Positions 11,000-22,586 of a stretch of DNA of 64,000 nucleotides are shown here, one piece after another; positions within the stretch are counted from its first letter, which is position 1; each line of letters starts with the position of its first letter. The notes under the pieces are model-generated. The model did not search any database. It saw nothing but the letters and a program-made list of their open reading frames with translations, and was not told the origin of the DNA. The stretch lies in NCBI GenBank assembly GCA_036971475.1, contig JBAIZL010000003.1:50481842-50545841 (forward strand). The letters are read 5' to 3'. The stretch is from Prosapia bicincta (lineage: Eukaryota > Arthropoda > Insecta > Hemiptera > Cercopidae). A program made the translations under genes and the position numbers.

Positions 11000-12450
11000 A
11001 TTGCAAGAATTTTTTCATCTATGACATGGGCAAATTCATCCTTAACTAAAGATGGACCACTATTTCAGTTGTTATTATGCAATTTACATATCTATGATTG
11101 AATTTTCTTCTTACCATTATATTACATTTTGCCCATATACCTTACAAATCTGTTGAAGAATTTAAAGTGGTTTAACATGCAATCCTTGGATTGAGAAAAT
11201 GAATTACAGGTCTATATTCACATGTGGATTTTCAATAAAGTAAACACAAAGAAACACATACTATAAACAAGTAGTGCACCAAAAATGTTGTCTGCTCCTT
11301 CATATAAAGTCAAGGTTAATACCATGAATGTGCAGAACTGTGACTGCAGAGCTAAGACTGCAAGAAGCACAGGCATGTCATATTCTGCACGAATTATATA
11401 AGATCCTCTATTATGCTTTAAACATTTAGTTAGGAAAACATGTATCACAAGTTTGTATTCTTTTGTTTTTCTAGAAAAGAGATACATAAAGACCGACATT
11501 AGAATGAAAACATTGTCTCTTCAAACTCATCAAAGCAACAACTGTCAACTCTTCAGCAACTATGGTTATCCTCTATATTTACTGCTACAAGCAGTGACTT
11601 TGATCTGAAGTTTAGGTAAGTTTATCTATATAAACGTTTTGCAATTTTTTCAATACTTCTCTTGGCCACGATAGCAGCATCTAAAATGTCTAGTTTCTTA
11701 AAACATAAGAGTTTAGTCATTAATCTGACAATCACTATCCTAAAATGGGACTTCTTTTCTGACTGTGTAAAAAGTTATTATTTTTTTGTCAACTGTGGAA
11801 TAATATAATAAAATAATATTTGGCACATAACTTTACCAAAAGTTTTTTTTATTTACAAAATTTGTTCCTTTACTTTAATTGCTTATATCCCTTGTACCAT
11901 ATGCCTTACGTATGAATGAAAAATATATATGAAATGTTCATTGATTCACTGGGATAAAAAATTGTTATATGCATTTATGATCAAATGAAAAATAAGATTT
12001 ATACATAAAATAAAACAATGCACAGGTCTGGCTTTTTTGCTATTGTGGAAAAGAATTTTTTTTAAGTTATAAAAAAATACAATACAAATTTAATATATCA
12101 TTGTTTTTGTTATAAACCAGAGAATAGTATCATGACATAATATATTTTACATATGTTTATCTGAAATTCATTTTTTTATTTGTACAATAAATATAGAAAT
12201 AAAATGGTTTTCACCTTAAACATTTTACCTCCTGAACCATACAGCATAAGGAACAAATTTGAAATGTTTGTTAAATCTTCATTGAATCACTGAGATTAAA
12301 AAATTATTATTTACATTTTTATATAAGATAAAATTAAAAGCAAAATTCATTTCAATTGATTCCATCTTCATGCTAGTTAATAGTTTTTAACTTGAAACAC
12401 ATGCAAATATGTTACACTTGCATATAATGGCATCTAATTTTATGATTGTT
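11000..12450. other. AT-rich stretch without supportable genes
   Basis: Short open frames only, with no domain, exon structure or element end that I can defend. Confidence 0.6.
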
Positions 12451-12459
12451 TAGTTCAGA

Positions 12460-12815
12460 CGTTTTGGGCGATGTGTCCCATTGGAACTCAGACTGTAACT
12501 GACTTCTTTCTTTTTATAGGTTAAGGTGGGGTGGAATATAGGGTAGGGATGTAGGTGTGTTTTTGAGAGCATTGTGGTTATGATATCAAAAAGTGTATGT
12601 GAGTTATAATGTAAATAATTGGCTCACACATACTCAGTTTCACTCAATTACATTATTAGTCACATACATTTGTTGACATCATAATATCATCTAAAATACA
12701 CCTACATCCCTACAATATATCCCACCCCACCCTAACCTATAATAACCAAGAGGTCAGTTATGGTCTGAGTTGACAATGGGACAGGTTGCCCAAAACGACC
12801 CTCCTCAACAATCAT
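12460..12815. repeat. palindromic pair of PLE tails
   Basis: About 12460-12600 is the diverged reverse complement of 12620-12815. The left arm runs through gggcgatgtgtccca, an aggttaaggtggggtgg block and gggatgtaggtgt; the right arm carries the same blocks reversed. The right arm matches the plus-strand PLE tail at 10330-10525. This is a head-to-head fusion of two element tails. Confidence 0.75.
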
Positions 12816-13149
12816 AGAAGTAAGGGCTAATATAGACAACTGTAACATAGTTTAAAGTGTTTTTAGTCACAAATAAACATTTTTATTGATTTATTGTTCA
12901 TGTGAGCTACTAGTTTTTAACTAAAAAAACTTTTAAGTACCTTGAATTTTGTAGTCTATAACGTTCGGTGAATTTTAATTAATCACTTTAACATAATTTA
13001 AAGTGATTAACTTGTAAATATGTTACACCTGTCTAGTAAGTGCTTGTATAGGCAACTGTAACACATTTACCAGTCTTTTAGTCACAAATAAACATTTTTA
13101 TTCAAATAAATCCTGTTGTACATTTTTTTGCAAAGCAATCATCTCCAGA

Positions 13150-13345
13150 GAAATGTGGTACAATATTAGTTACATTAAATAAAACTGAGCAAGGAAATCT
13201 TTTGTTCTGAGGATTATTGTCTTTCTTGACAATGTGGACTGGTGAAGCAAATGTTGCCATACATTTGAGATATAAATAATAATCACTTTAACAATAGTTT
13301 ATGACTATCTGAACCTTAATTTTGTGTGTTTGGTTAAACTTACTG
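13150..13345 (-). mobile_element. PLE tail sequence downstream of the ribozyme
   Basis: This stretch, with phrases such as tcactttaacaatag and tttatgactatctgaac, recurs at 30205-30390 immediately beyond a hammerhead. Shorter versions occur at 19480, 33310 and 40340. It marks the outer end of this PLE family. Confidence 0.65.
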
Positions 13346-13391
13346 AGACAGAATGTTTTCAATAGCTATGTGGCGATCTTCATCAGTATCT
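13346..13391 (-). ncRNA. hammerhead ribozyme, type I, family A
   Basis: The minus strand reads AGAUA, CUGAUGA, A, stem II GAUCGC-CACAUA-GCUAUU, GAAA, ACAUUC with cleavage expected after C, then UGUCU. Stem I pairs AGAUA with UGUCU, including one G-U wobble. Stem II has one mismatch compared with the copy at 31167 (GUGAUC on the 3' side). The invariant CUGAUGA and GAAA are intact. It lies just beyond the PLE coding end, the place where such ribozymes are known in this retroelement class. Confidence 0.75.
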
Positions 13392-14345
13392 GCTGCTTGG
13401 AGATGTCAGGTCAAGCGGTGGCGGTTTTAAAGGCAGGTTTTCGATAGTATCAAAGAGTATGTGTGATTTGTATTGTGTTTGTTCGTTTAATAAGTTTGTA
13501 CTTTGTGTTTTTTGAGTGTCTGAAAATTTTCATATTGTTCTAGTGTGTTGAGATGTGGCCTTTTTTTGTTAATGTGTAGGATTTTTAGGATATGGTAAAT
13601 GTCTGTGTATTTGTGTCCTGTTTCTTTTATGTGATTGTAAGGTGCTGAGGTGGTGTTCTGTTTGTGTTCCTCGACTCTTTGTTTAAAGCTGCAACCTGTT
13701 TGTCCAATGTAGAATTTGTTACATTTGTCGCAGTTTAGTTTGTATACGCCTGGTGCTTGTAGTTTAACTTTGTTGTTGGGGCTGTGTTGTATTTTGTATT
13801 GTAACTTGTTATTAGTTTTGTATGCTATTTTGTATCTTGTTTTTTGAAATTTGCGGGTTATTTTACTTGTTGTTTTGTTTATGTATGGTAATATGATGCA
13901 TTTGTTTTTCGTGTCTGTAGGGTTAATGTTAGTGTTTTTTTGTATTTCGCACCATAGTTTGTCTATTATTGTGGTGTTGTATCCATTTGTGTATGCTAAA
14001 TATTTAATAGAGTCTAGTTCTTTGTTTATGTTTTATATGGTCATTGGAACTACTTTAAGTCTATGGAGCATGAATCTGAAGGCGGCGTGTTTGTGTGGAT
14101 AGGGTGGTTTGAGGTGTTATGGATAAATGTGTCTGTTTTTATGGGTTTCCTATAAATGTTGAAGCTGTGTTTTTGTGTGTGGCTTTTTGTTATGGTTAGG
14201 TTGAGGAAGTTTAGGGTTCGGTTGTTTCAATCTCTGAGGTAAAGTGGAGTTTTGAAAGTGGGGTGTATTTTATTAGTGTAGATGAGGAGTTTTCCCCATT
14301 GTCGGGTGTTGCCTCTGTATAGTGTTATGATATCTGTACCAGTAA
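13392..14345 (-). pseudogene. 5'-truncated Penelope-like element, RT C-terminus and GIY-YIG
   Basis: On the minus strand, from about 14345, the sequence resembles the region just after the RT YVDD motif (TDIITLYRGNTRQWGKLL), followed by LNFLNLTITK, FNIYRKPIKTDTFIH, IKYLAYTNGYNTTIIDKL, then the endonuclease GVYKLNCDKCNKFYIGQTG and SFKQRVEEHK, ending in HLNTLEQYENFQTLKKHK before a stop. Several stops and frameshifts are present in the RT part, while the endonuclease half (13500-14090) is nearly clean. The RT catalytic residues are not included, so the copy is a dead-on-arrival truncation. The ribozyme at 13346 closes its 3' end. Confidence 0.85.
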
Positions 14346-14349
14346 ATGA

Positions 14350-16360
14350 ATTTGTCTGCTAGCTAAAGGATTCTTATAGCTAAAGTAAATCTATTCTCTT
14401 TTATAATTGTAAAATTAGTTGTAAGAAGAAAAGGGTTCCTATACTTCTTTATAAGAAGGGTAAGAGAAATAAAGTGAAGTAATGGTCAATCCCCTGATAC
14501 TGGGTAAAGGAGAGAGTTATGGTTAAACTCTAAGAGGCAGTGTCACCCCATAACTGTTGTACTACTCATAGAAAAGCATTTTATATTTCTTACAGAGTAA
14601 AATTTCGTATCTCATTTCAAAGATGGAAACAAATATTATTTGTGTAAAAAAAGTCATAACATAGCTTTTTGTCATGTATTTTAAAAAAATCGTTTGTACC
14701 TCCTACCATGTATTTAAAGGTGTTTCTTCTGTTGCATAATTTTTTTCGGAAAGCTAATAAAACAGTTTTTATCAGCAAATGTCACATAAATATACAGATT
14801 GCCGCATATAAAAGTAGCCCCATGAATGAAACCTAACACAATTACAGTTATATTTGTTTATTTATGACATATTTTGGATTGTTGTAACAATTTACAATTA
14901 TCATTTAATAAAGAAGTTTCTTGATGTAATCATCTTGAACTCACTGATTAAACTAATTTTAAAAACTACTTAACTAAGTGAATACGAAATTGCTTACTTG
15001 CTGACGCGTTTCAAAACAATCGTTCCTTTACGAAGCTAACCCTCTACTAAATAGTAGTATCATTTAATATTTTGTTCAATAGTCGTAATAGTTGTAGTGC
15101 GTATGCAGTTTGTAATCAAGAGCTTTTCATCTTCAATGGTTTTTGGATTGCTGGCATATATTTTATTTTTTTAATTTCCCCATAAGTAATAATTAGAAGG
15201 AGACAAATCTCGACGACCATAAACCTGAGGGGATAGTACTCTCATAGGTAAAAACACATCGCACATAAGTCAGTGATCCACTATCCGTGTGACAAGTGTT
15301 GTTGGTAAAATGAATATGTAATTTCGTGTGGTATTAGTTAATTATTAATTTGATAGAAAATCTCCATGTAGACATCGGTATAAATGTTATACAATCTCGG
15401 CTAAGTTACTTGTATGTATGCTACCCTAAATGTTAAAGTGTATAGATAAAAATAGTTTCCACCCTCACTTTTTTTAAAAGCAAAATATTTTAATTAAAGT
15501 ACTTAGAAATTTATCTGTACTATTGAAACTTTTGTTAAGTTAGTCTTCGCGTCATTGTGTTTAATATTATTAATTACGAAACATAGTAACCTAAATATTT
15601 TTTTTTAATATTGGGTTAGTATTTATTTTTCTTCAGACACAATAAAAGTGCTTTTCTTCAGTTCAATCCATTTCTTTTGTCCAATTTGTATAATATGGTT
15701 TTATTTTTACTAATTATAGTAACTATATTCTTTTATTCCATTTTCAACCTTAGCTCCTAACTCACACGTAAAGACTTGGAAATATATTAATGTATGCCAA
15801 TGTCTATATTGGCCTTACTTTTGGTTGTTGTAGAAGAAGAGTTACGGTCTGAATATATTCTTCTTGATTTCTTTTACACTTCTTTTACCCAATCACACAA
15901 CAGTTTTCATAACATGATCAAAATCTAAGTCATCTTGGAAAGTTTTACTAAGAACATTATCATCAATAACCTATCATCAACTTATCCTACATTCGTCTGA
16001 TACACATCTCCCAACAACATCAACTTCTACATCTAGCAAAAGCACATTACTTTGTTGTTCAAGTTCGCTAAACAAAAAATCAGTTCTTTTGAATTATTAT
16101 TTCAAAGACTAATGTATCGTTCGTAATTCTAGAAATTTTTGTACTATATGTATGTGGTGGGTTTTTAAAGCTTATACACTAAAACAAAAGAAGCTACTAA
16201 TAAAATAACATCAATGGTTTTGTTCTGAAATACAATACCCAACAATGCCAGTGGTTGCTGGACATATGATTTATAAGGTTGGAGAGGGTTTGGGTTAAGC
16301 GGGTTGTTTACTGTGTATTCTGATAAGGCGATAGATTTGAAGTATGTGCGAACATTCAAG
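14350..16360. other. AT-rich stretch; one PLE-tail block at 14930-15050
   Basis: No gene is supported. At 14979-15019 lies a segment (gaatacgaaattgctta, then cttgctgacgcgtttcaaaa) that is about nine-tenths identical to the 41-bp satellite monomer at 40.6-45.5 kb and also occurs in PLE tails at 19811 and 33650. Confidence 0.65.
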
Positions 16361-16364
16361 ATAG

Positions 16365-16630
16365 GTTGTTTTTGTTTTGTTGTATGATGTTTGAATATTT
16401 AAAATTTTACTGTAGTGGTTAGTTTTTTACTATGGCTTAATACTTTTTTTATGTTGTTGATGAAACATAAATTAAAAATCCAGCTACACAACACATATAC
16501 AAAACCCCCAACACACATACACAAGCATCCATACTAATTTAAATATTCCCCACATACCAAACCATAGTAAATAAGTTAACCATTACAGAAAAATTAAATA
16601 TTCAAACATTACACAACACAAAAACAGCAT
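16365..16630. repeat. inverted PLE C-terminal/tail fragments
   Basis: About 16365-16431 and 16562-16630 are inverted copies; both share tgtttgaatatttaa and an accatagtaaa/tttactatgg end. Between them the plus strand resembles PLE C-terminal coding sequence (ccagctacacaacaca, compare the minus strand of 20145-20160). The fragments are too decayed to translate. Confidence 0.55.
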
Positions 16631-16907
16631 ACAAATGACCACACACTCTTCGAATCTAACACCTTATTCCATTTTATAGTAAACAAAAATCATAAATCAT
16701 AGGTCTTGCAACCTTGAGCAATCGCCAGGAGTAGCAGTTCAGCTTCGTCAATAAAATGATAGTTTTGAAACACGCCAGCAAGTAAGTTCATCATTATTCA
16801 CAATAGTTACTTATGATTTACTATAAAATTATAGTACAGTAAAACTTCCAACCAACAAATATTGTTCGTATCTGGTCAAAAGACCATTGCAAAAGTAACA
16901 ATTTCTC

Positions 16908-17144
16908 ATGCTTTTAAGTAGGGTAAATGGGAAGAAATTTCACCACAAAATACAAGGAATACATAAACACACACAACCTAATCCTAACTTCAGCATATTT
17001 ATACAAAACACATTACACACATACATCAACATTGGCACAAACCTAAAAGTTCTATACTTTACCAATAAAAGCAGTAAACCGAACATAACAGAAAATTTTG
17101 AAATAGCATGTACAAACACCACGAAAATCAAAGAGACTACATAG
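16908..17144 (+). pseudogene. PLE C-terminal tail fragment
   Basis: An uninterrupted 78-codon frame contains KYKEYINTHNLILT- or NPNFSIFIQNTLHTYINIGT-type sequence followed by TNLKVLYFTNKSSK and NITENFEIACTNTTK. This matches the region following the endonuclease in the other PLE copies (R..EHI, then TDI..NLEILH.., then LEQYEIYKHTK). The fragment lacks both the RT and the YIG motif. Its open frame is a relic rather than a gene. Confidence 0.6.
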
Positions 17145-17624
17145 CTAGTGATAGAACACATGATTAAAAATACAATTAAACACTATATACAAAAAAATAA
17201 TCAACTCAGAACAACCCCACATTACAGAACACCAAAATATCACTTATCTGAGCAGACAATCTTGTCCATGACTTGCAACATTCTACAATGCAAGTGTATT
17301 AAAGGCATTGAATTGACTAAGTGGAAACATGTCTCCTGACAAATATCACTAAGTAATGTTTTTATTACAGGTTAAATTCAAATGTGTTAATTTTTTTGAC
17401 AAAAAGAGTAAATGCACCTGTCCATATTTAAGAGTGTGTATTGTTGTGAGAAATTTGATAGATGATTCTTTTGCAATGGACTAAGGATTGAAAATGTTAT
17501 CAAAAGTTAGAGTCATTTTGTAACATGGGAGTGTCAATAAGAAGAGGTTTGGCTGTACTATATAACTTAAGGGATATAATATGTATTGTTTGTAAGTTGT
17601 TCTAAGTGCTTGTATTGTTTCTAG

Positions 17625-17663
17625 AATCTGCAGCTGCAGCTTTCCGCCTCTGCCTGACTCTCC
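17625..17663 (+). other. candidate 39-nt exon
   Basis: A GC-rich segment lies between an acceptor (ttgtttctag) and a strong donor (gtaagt). One frame reads SAAAAFRLCLTL. It lies about 35 bp before the boundary of the duplicated 2.85-kb segment. No family can be assigned. Confidence 0.25.
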
Positions 17664-18222
17664 GTAAGTATTGAAATTTATAAACATAATTTAGTATTTT
17701 TCCAAAATAGTTACTTTATTGCTTCAACAGCCTACAAAACTATTTAAAAGAAGAAAATTATGTAATATTAAAAATACTAAACGGTATAGATGCAAATAAG
17801 AATAATTTTTTTAAAACTGTTCAACAACATCCTTTTATTTTGAAATGATCTGAAAACGAGAAAATGCTATTTTTGTTCTAGTAAGGAAGACTAAAATATT
17901 TTGTAACTAAAACTAAAAGTGTGAGGCTGTTTTAGTAATTTGCTTCTTATTTGAATATCAGGTTTTGTTGTTTTCCAAGTTAGAAAAATCATTGGGCAAA
18001 CCAAATCAATACCATTATACAAACTATAACTTGATATAAAATTTGTATTTGATACTATAATTTATAGAAAACATTGTTCATTACAACAAATGCACAGATA
18101 TTCTAAACTAAAACAACATATTTACAATATTACATGAGCTGCATTTTTGTTAATAACAATTATTTTATTAGTACTATATATACGTGATGTATATTCATTG
18201 TTAACCTGTTTGTTTATTTTAG

Positions 18223-18541
18223 AGGGTGTGAAGTTAGGCGCCTCCCTGTGGTGCACCCTGGGTAACGCTAAATGTTCAACAAAATGTCTTCTATCAATAC
18301 ATATGAAGGTAATTATACTATATTTAAAATATGTCTTGACTATAATATTTTAATATCTTTGCTATTTCACACACACACACAAACACACACAATCGTTTAA
18401 TAAATAAATAAATTCCTGTTTTCAGATACTTACTTCCTTTTCATCAAGACAGCTGCCATCTAATAAACCACCAGCATTAGCGACCAGAACCACCAACACC
18501 TAAATCATCACCACCAATTGCAAACTAATTCTGTCAACCAG
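18223..18541 (+). other. exon pair encoding a Cys-patterned peptide (unassigned)
   Basis: A segment of 86 nt (18223-18308) lies between acceptor tattttag and donor gtaatt. After two leading bases it reads GVKLGASLWCTLGNAKCSTK, then CLLSIHMK. A second segment follows acceptor tgttttcag at 18426, continues in phase as ILTSFSSRQLPSNKPPAL and stops at 18501; a donor-like gtgaat follows 18541. The spacing C-x6-C-x3-C equals the first part of some arthropod CS-alpha-beta (defensin-type) peptides, but the second half of that fold is not present. The paralogous exon at 32032 has lost the middle Cys. It is most likely a relic of a host exon carried within a duplicated segment. Confidence 0.3.
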
Positions 18542-19552
18542 GTGAATTTCTTTTCAATTTTAAGTTTTTAAAAGTACATATTAGTCTTGCAAGAAACAAG
18601 ATTAGTTTAATATACAGATTCGGCTAATATAATGTAGAATATTAAAAAGACTTTATCTCAATTGTCGAATATTATCTGTGTTTTAGCTTTATTTTTCCTA
18701 GAATTGTTATTATGCTGTTAGCAGGAAGGTTTCGAAAGGTTTTCAATAATCAGTTGATTTATTATATGTTTTTTTTCAAATAAATGATAGACATGTATAG
18801 TTATGATTAAATAAAGAGTCAAAGATATTTATTTTAATTTTGCAAACATTTCAGATTTCAATATTAAAAAGTTGGTTTATTTTAAACTAGGGCTGAATAC
18901 TTATAAATATAATATTGGTAATAATAATTCTGGGCATTTGACTACTAATAGTTGCGAGGATAATATTTTTTTTATTTTTACCTTATATAAAAAGTATTTA
19001 GAAGAAAATTGCTAATAATATAAGAAGATTAAACATTAAAACAGGTCCTGTACTTTGTCTAATCACATTCGTTCCATCATTATCTCCACAGATAGTTAAC
19101 ATATTACCACGTTAAATTTATAACTATTCTTTATATAGAAAAAATATATTGTGTTGATAGCATTTTATGTATTGTAAGAATATTAACTGAATTGCACTAT
19201 TCATATCATTATAACAAACTCATAAGATATGAGACTCACTTCAGCTATTGAAAACTATTGTGAAAGTTTTAAATTTCTTAGTTCAAAGTTTAATACAAAG
19301 TTTCAAATTTTACTTTCTAATATTTCTATTGAGTTTTTTTGATTAAATTTAAGCTACAGATATATTTACAAATTATTGATAGTTGTATGTTTTGCATATT
19401 ATTAATAAATTGAATTTTATTTCATGTATTGGTATTCCTGAATTTTGTAGTCCATTGCGTTCAGTGAAACTTAATTAGTCACTTTAACATTAGTTCATGA
19501 CTATCCGAACTTTAAAATTTGTAAATTTGACAAAACTTACTGAGACAGAATG

Positions 19553-19579
19553 TTTTCATGGCGAACTTCATCAGTGCCT
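19553..19579 (-). ncRNA. hammerhead relic, family A, stem II eroded
   Basis: The minus strand reads AGGCA, CUGAUGA, then only ten bases, AGUUCGCCAU, where family A has the full stem II, then GAAA, ACAUUC and UGUCU. Stem I still pairs (AGGCA/UGUCU, one wobble). Loss of about ten bases removes the stem II partner, so self-cleavage is unlikely. The copy at 33379 shares this deletion. Confidence 0.6.
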
Positions 19580-19599
19580 TCTGCTTGGAGTTGTTATGT

Positions 19600-19790
19600 T
19601 AAGTGGTGACATTTTTAAAGGCAGGTTTTTGATAGTATCAAAGAGTATGTATACAAGAGTATTTCAACATAAATGGACCACATCTAAACACACTAAAAAA
19701 TAAGAAATTTACAAACACACAAAAACACAAAGTACAAACATATTTAATGATCAAACCAAACACAAATCATACATACTCTTTGAAGCTATA
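19600..19790. mobile_element. two inverted PLE tails
   Basis: From 19553 to about 19650 the minus-strand 3' tail (gcaggtttttgatagtatc) is followed directly by a plus-strand C-terminal coding tail containing HLNTLKN and EIYKHTKTQ-type sequence and ending in acatactctttgaagct. The two tails meet at the shared phrase tcaaagagtatgt / acatactctttga. The same junction exists at 33480 in copy B. Confidence 0.6.
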
Positions 19791-19809
19791 TTAAAAAAGT
19801 ACCTAACTA

Positions 19810-21560
19810 AGTGAATACGTAATTGCTTACTTGCTGACGCGTTTCAAAACATTTGTTCCTTTTACGCAGCTAACCCTCTACTGGTGGCATCGGTTAGGTA
19901 TAAAAAAAATTCATGAGTGTAGGATGGGGTTTCTTATTTTGGTTGTGTGTCATGTAATGGAAAAGACTGTTGGCTTCAAAATGTGTGTGATCATTTAATA
20001 TGTTCTCTTTATCTGTTGAGTAGTGTTTTTATATCTCGTATTTTTCTAAGGTTGTTAGTTTTTTACTTTGTTTTTAATGTGTGTAGAATATTTAAATTAG
20101 TATGTATATCCGTGTGTGTGTGTTGAGTGTTTTTTAGGTGTTTTGCGTAGCTGGATTTTGGGTTTGTTTGTTTTCTTTGGGTAATGTGTTCTTCGAAGCG
20201 TGTATAGAATGACCTGCTGGTTTGGCAGATGTAATAGTTGGGACAATCGTTACAAGTTAATTTGTAAATAGCTTATAGTTTGTATTTGTCAGTTTGTTTT
20301 TGAAAAGGTTGTATGTGCTGTCTTAAAGTGTTTGTTGTTTTGTAGGATATTTGGTCATAGAGTTTTTTTTTTAATGTGGAGGTTATTTTATGTGTGTTTT
20401 TGTTGTGGTACGTGAGGGATATGTATTTGTTTTTTTTGTGTGGTTTGTCTGCTTGGCCATTTGATGGTGTTCATGTTTAATTTTCCTGAGTATGTTGTCT
20501 AAGAGTTTGTGTTGGTAGCCGTTTTGTTGAGCGATGAATTTTATGGTATTAAGTTCTTCGTTGTAGTCTTTCTGTAGCATTGGTATATTGATTAGGTGGT
20601 GTAACATATGAATAAATGCTGCGTGTTTGTGTTGTTTGGGGTAATTAGATGTATTATGTATGAAAATATCGGTAATTATTGGTTTTCTGTATATTTTGAA
20701 ATTTTTCTGGTGTTGTGTTTGGTGAAGGTAAGGTCTAGAAAATTTATTTTATTGTTTTCTTATGTGTGTGATTATTGTTCTGTAGAATGTACTGTTGTTG
20801 GATATTATGTAGGAATATTTCTCCTAGGATCCCTGAGATGGGGGTACCCATTGGGAGGCCGTCTTTCTGTGTGTAGAATTTGTGTTGGTATGTGAAGTAG
20901 TTTTGTGATGTGATGAGTTTGGTGAGTGTGATGATTTCATGTGTCAGTTTATGTAGAGTGTTGTTTGGTGTGAGCATGTTTTGTAGTATTTGGAGTGTTT
21001 GTTCTATTGGCACATTAGTGTAAAGGTTTTTTATGTCAGATGAGGCAATGGTGGAGTTGTGTGGTATGTGGATGTCTTGAATTTTGTGTATGAGGTCTAT
21101 GTTATTGTGTATGTATGTGTGATTGTTAATGTTTATGTTGTCCCTGATAAGTTTATTTACATATTTGGCTAGCTTATGTGATGGTGCGTGTGTGTGATTG
21201 ATTAGTGGAGGGATGGGTGTGTTTTCTTTGTGGATTTTGGGCAAAGCGTTTAATGGTGGAGCTTGGGGTTTTATTTGTTTGATTTATTTCTTTTGTTCTG
21301 TTTTCATGATTTTGGTGCATTTATTTAGAAGATTTTTAATTTCTGTTTGAAATTTAAGTGTGGGGTCAGATCGGAGTTCGGTTATTTTATTTTCAGTTAT
21401 AAAATTGTTTACGTTCTTGTCGATGTCTTGTTTGTGCATTATTACAATGGAATTACCTTTGTCTAATTTTAAGACAATTAGTATTATACTTGGTACATAA
21501 TTAATTAATATAATATGACAAACGAACTTTGGAAAATTATATATGAAACACATGATTAAA
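19810..21560 (-). pseudogene. Penelope-like element with RT (YxDD deleted) and GIY-YIG
   Basis: On the minus strand the RT opens with SIVIMHKQDIDKNVNNF (about 21470), one stop at 21281, then LPKIHKENTPIPPL, KLAKYVNKLIRDN, motif A SSDIKNLYTNVPIEQ and motif B DGLPMGTPISGILGEIF. The reading then jumps directly to INFLDLTFTKHNTR, so the segment with the catalytic YxDD aspartates is deleted. Downstream are the linker NGYQHKLLDNILRK and the endonuclease IYKLTCNDCPNYYICQTSRS, where the second Gly of YIG is replaced by Cys. The 3' tail has the ccagtagagggttag and gaaacgcgtcagcaag blocks. PLEs copy themselves by target-primed reverse transcription; this copy cannot. Confidence 0.85.
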
Positions 21561-21654
21561 ACTATATGTTTACTATTCTTTATAAAAATTGAGTTATACT
21601 AATTAGAAAATGGTAACCTACAATATTTGAAAAGAAAAGTAGTATGTATACTAG

Positions 21655-21975
21655 AAAAAAGTATACCGACAGTTAAAGAAAACATGTTATTATGAATTTC
21701 AAGGTAACTCGAATTGCATTAATAATAGCTGTGATGGTTACGAATTTACTCCTTGTCAAAAAACTCAGAAGGTTTATGATCAGTGTGTTAAAGATAACAT
21801 GAATTTGGAACATCCTAATGTTGGTTATTATTGTGAGGTTAAAATCCATGAAACATCCCGACCTAAACCTTCAAAACCTGAACTAGAAGTATACCCAGAT
21901 GCAACACCAGCATTGATTGATGATTTTAAGACAGGAAAAGCGAAGTATGGAAAAAGATTTAATTTCTTGAATTAG
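21655..21975 (+). CDS. NDUFA8-like (complex I subunit) terminal exon or processed copy
   Basis: An open frame of 106 codons from an AG at 21653-21654 to TAG at 21975 reads KKVYRQLKKTCYYEFQGN at its start, then DGYEFTPCQKTQKVYDQCV, DNMNLEHPNVGYYCEVK, TSRPKPSKP, YPDATPALIDDF and AKYGKRFNFLN. This matches the second CHCH half and C-terminal tail of NDUFA8 (fly ND-19), an accessory subunit of mitochondrial complex I imported through the Mia40 disulfide relay. Cys 11/21 and 34/44 form the twin C-x9-C pattern exactly. The first CHCH domain and N-terminus are missing upstream, where a PLE lies in opposite orientation. The intact frame and an AATAAA at 22123 favour a real last exon with its intron filled by the PLE; the weak acceptor tract leaves a 5'-truncated processed copy possible. 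Confidence 0.75.
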   Translation, partial: KKVYRQLKKTCYYEFQGNSNCINNSCDGYEFTPCQKTQKVYDQCVKDNMNLEHPNVGYYCEVKIHETSRPKPSKPELEVYPDATPALIDDFKTGKAKYGKRFNFLN

Positions 21976-22140
21976 ACGAAGTTATAAAGTTAAAGATATT
22001 TCAATTTTGTAGCCTCTGATAAAAAAATTAATATTAAAGTGAAGTTTATAGTCCTTTTAAAAAACACCATGTAACTAGTTAAATGTTACTGTAACTTAGC
22101 TATACCTGATATATTCTTTGAAAATAAATATTTTGTTTCA
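21976..22140 (+). terminator. putative 3' UTR with polyadenylation signal
   Basis: About 150 bp of AT-rich sequence after the NDUFA8-like stop end with AATAAA at 22123-22128 followed by a T-rich ttttgttt. This is the spacing expected for a short insect 3' UTR. No poly(A) tract follows in the DNA, which argues against a full-length processed copy. Confidence 0.5.
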
Positions 22141-22550
22141 GAACCATATTATTGGAGGTAATTAAATTCCTTATGCGTAAACATGTTTATTAAACAAATA
22201 GCTTTATTGGAAAGTAAAAACTGTGTGTTGTTATATGCTAATATCTGTGCTTAGCAGTAATATCTGCTACTAACCCCTTTTTAGAATTCCAAATCCATAA
22301 AATCTGTATAAATTGTTTGTTTCATTGGGTTTTTATTAAATCATAAATTATATTAAAAATTTATTACTATAAATTTGCCATATATTTATTTAATCTGGTT
22401 ACTGATCCAAATTCCAATAATAATTATTTTAATATCGAAATCTTGTTACTGTTCATGACAAGCTAGTTGTAAATTACAAATTACACTTTTGCTTTTACTT
22501 GCGACCAGACATTTGTTAACTAAAAGTTGTTAATTGGTAACTTACACTTG

Positions 22551-22586
22551 GAGGAAACTTTTTCGTCTTACGACTTCTTCAGCCTC
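22551..22586 (-). ncRNA. hammerhead ribozyme, type I, family D
   Basis: The minus strand reads GAGG, CUGAAGA, A, stem II GUC-GUAA-GAC, GAAA, AAGUUU with cleavage expected after the last U, then CCUC. CUGAAGA is allowed because position 7 is variable. Stem I GAGG/CCUC has four pairs, and stem II is three pairs closed by a GNRA-type tetraloop. The position, directly downstream of a minus-strand PLE coding end, is the same as for the other families, while the sequence shares nothing with them outside the core. Confidence 0.7.

Larger units (their letters stand above)
17698..20550. repeat. 2.85-kb dispersed segmental duplication, copy A
   Basis: From ttttccaaaatagttac at 17698 to about 20550 the sequence is closely similar, in the same orientation and order, to 31498-34394. 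It comprises an exon-like pair, AT-rich sequence, two inverted PLE tails with a family A ribozyme and the C-terminal part of a minus-strand PLE. The right boundary in copy A lies inside the PLE coding region, which suggests duplication after PLE insertion. Confidence 0.8.

Noticed and set aside
20608..20895. 95-codon plus-strand frame
   Set aside because: It is the antisense shadow of the PLE reverse transcriptase on the minus strand.
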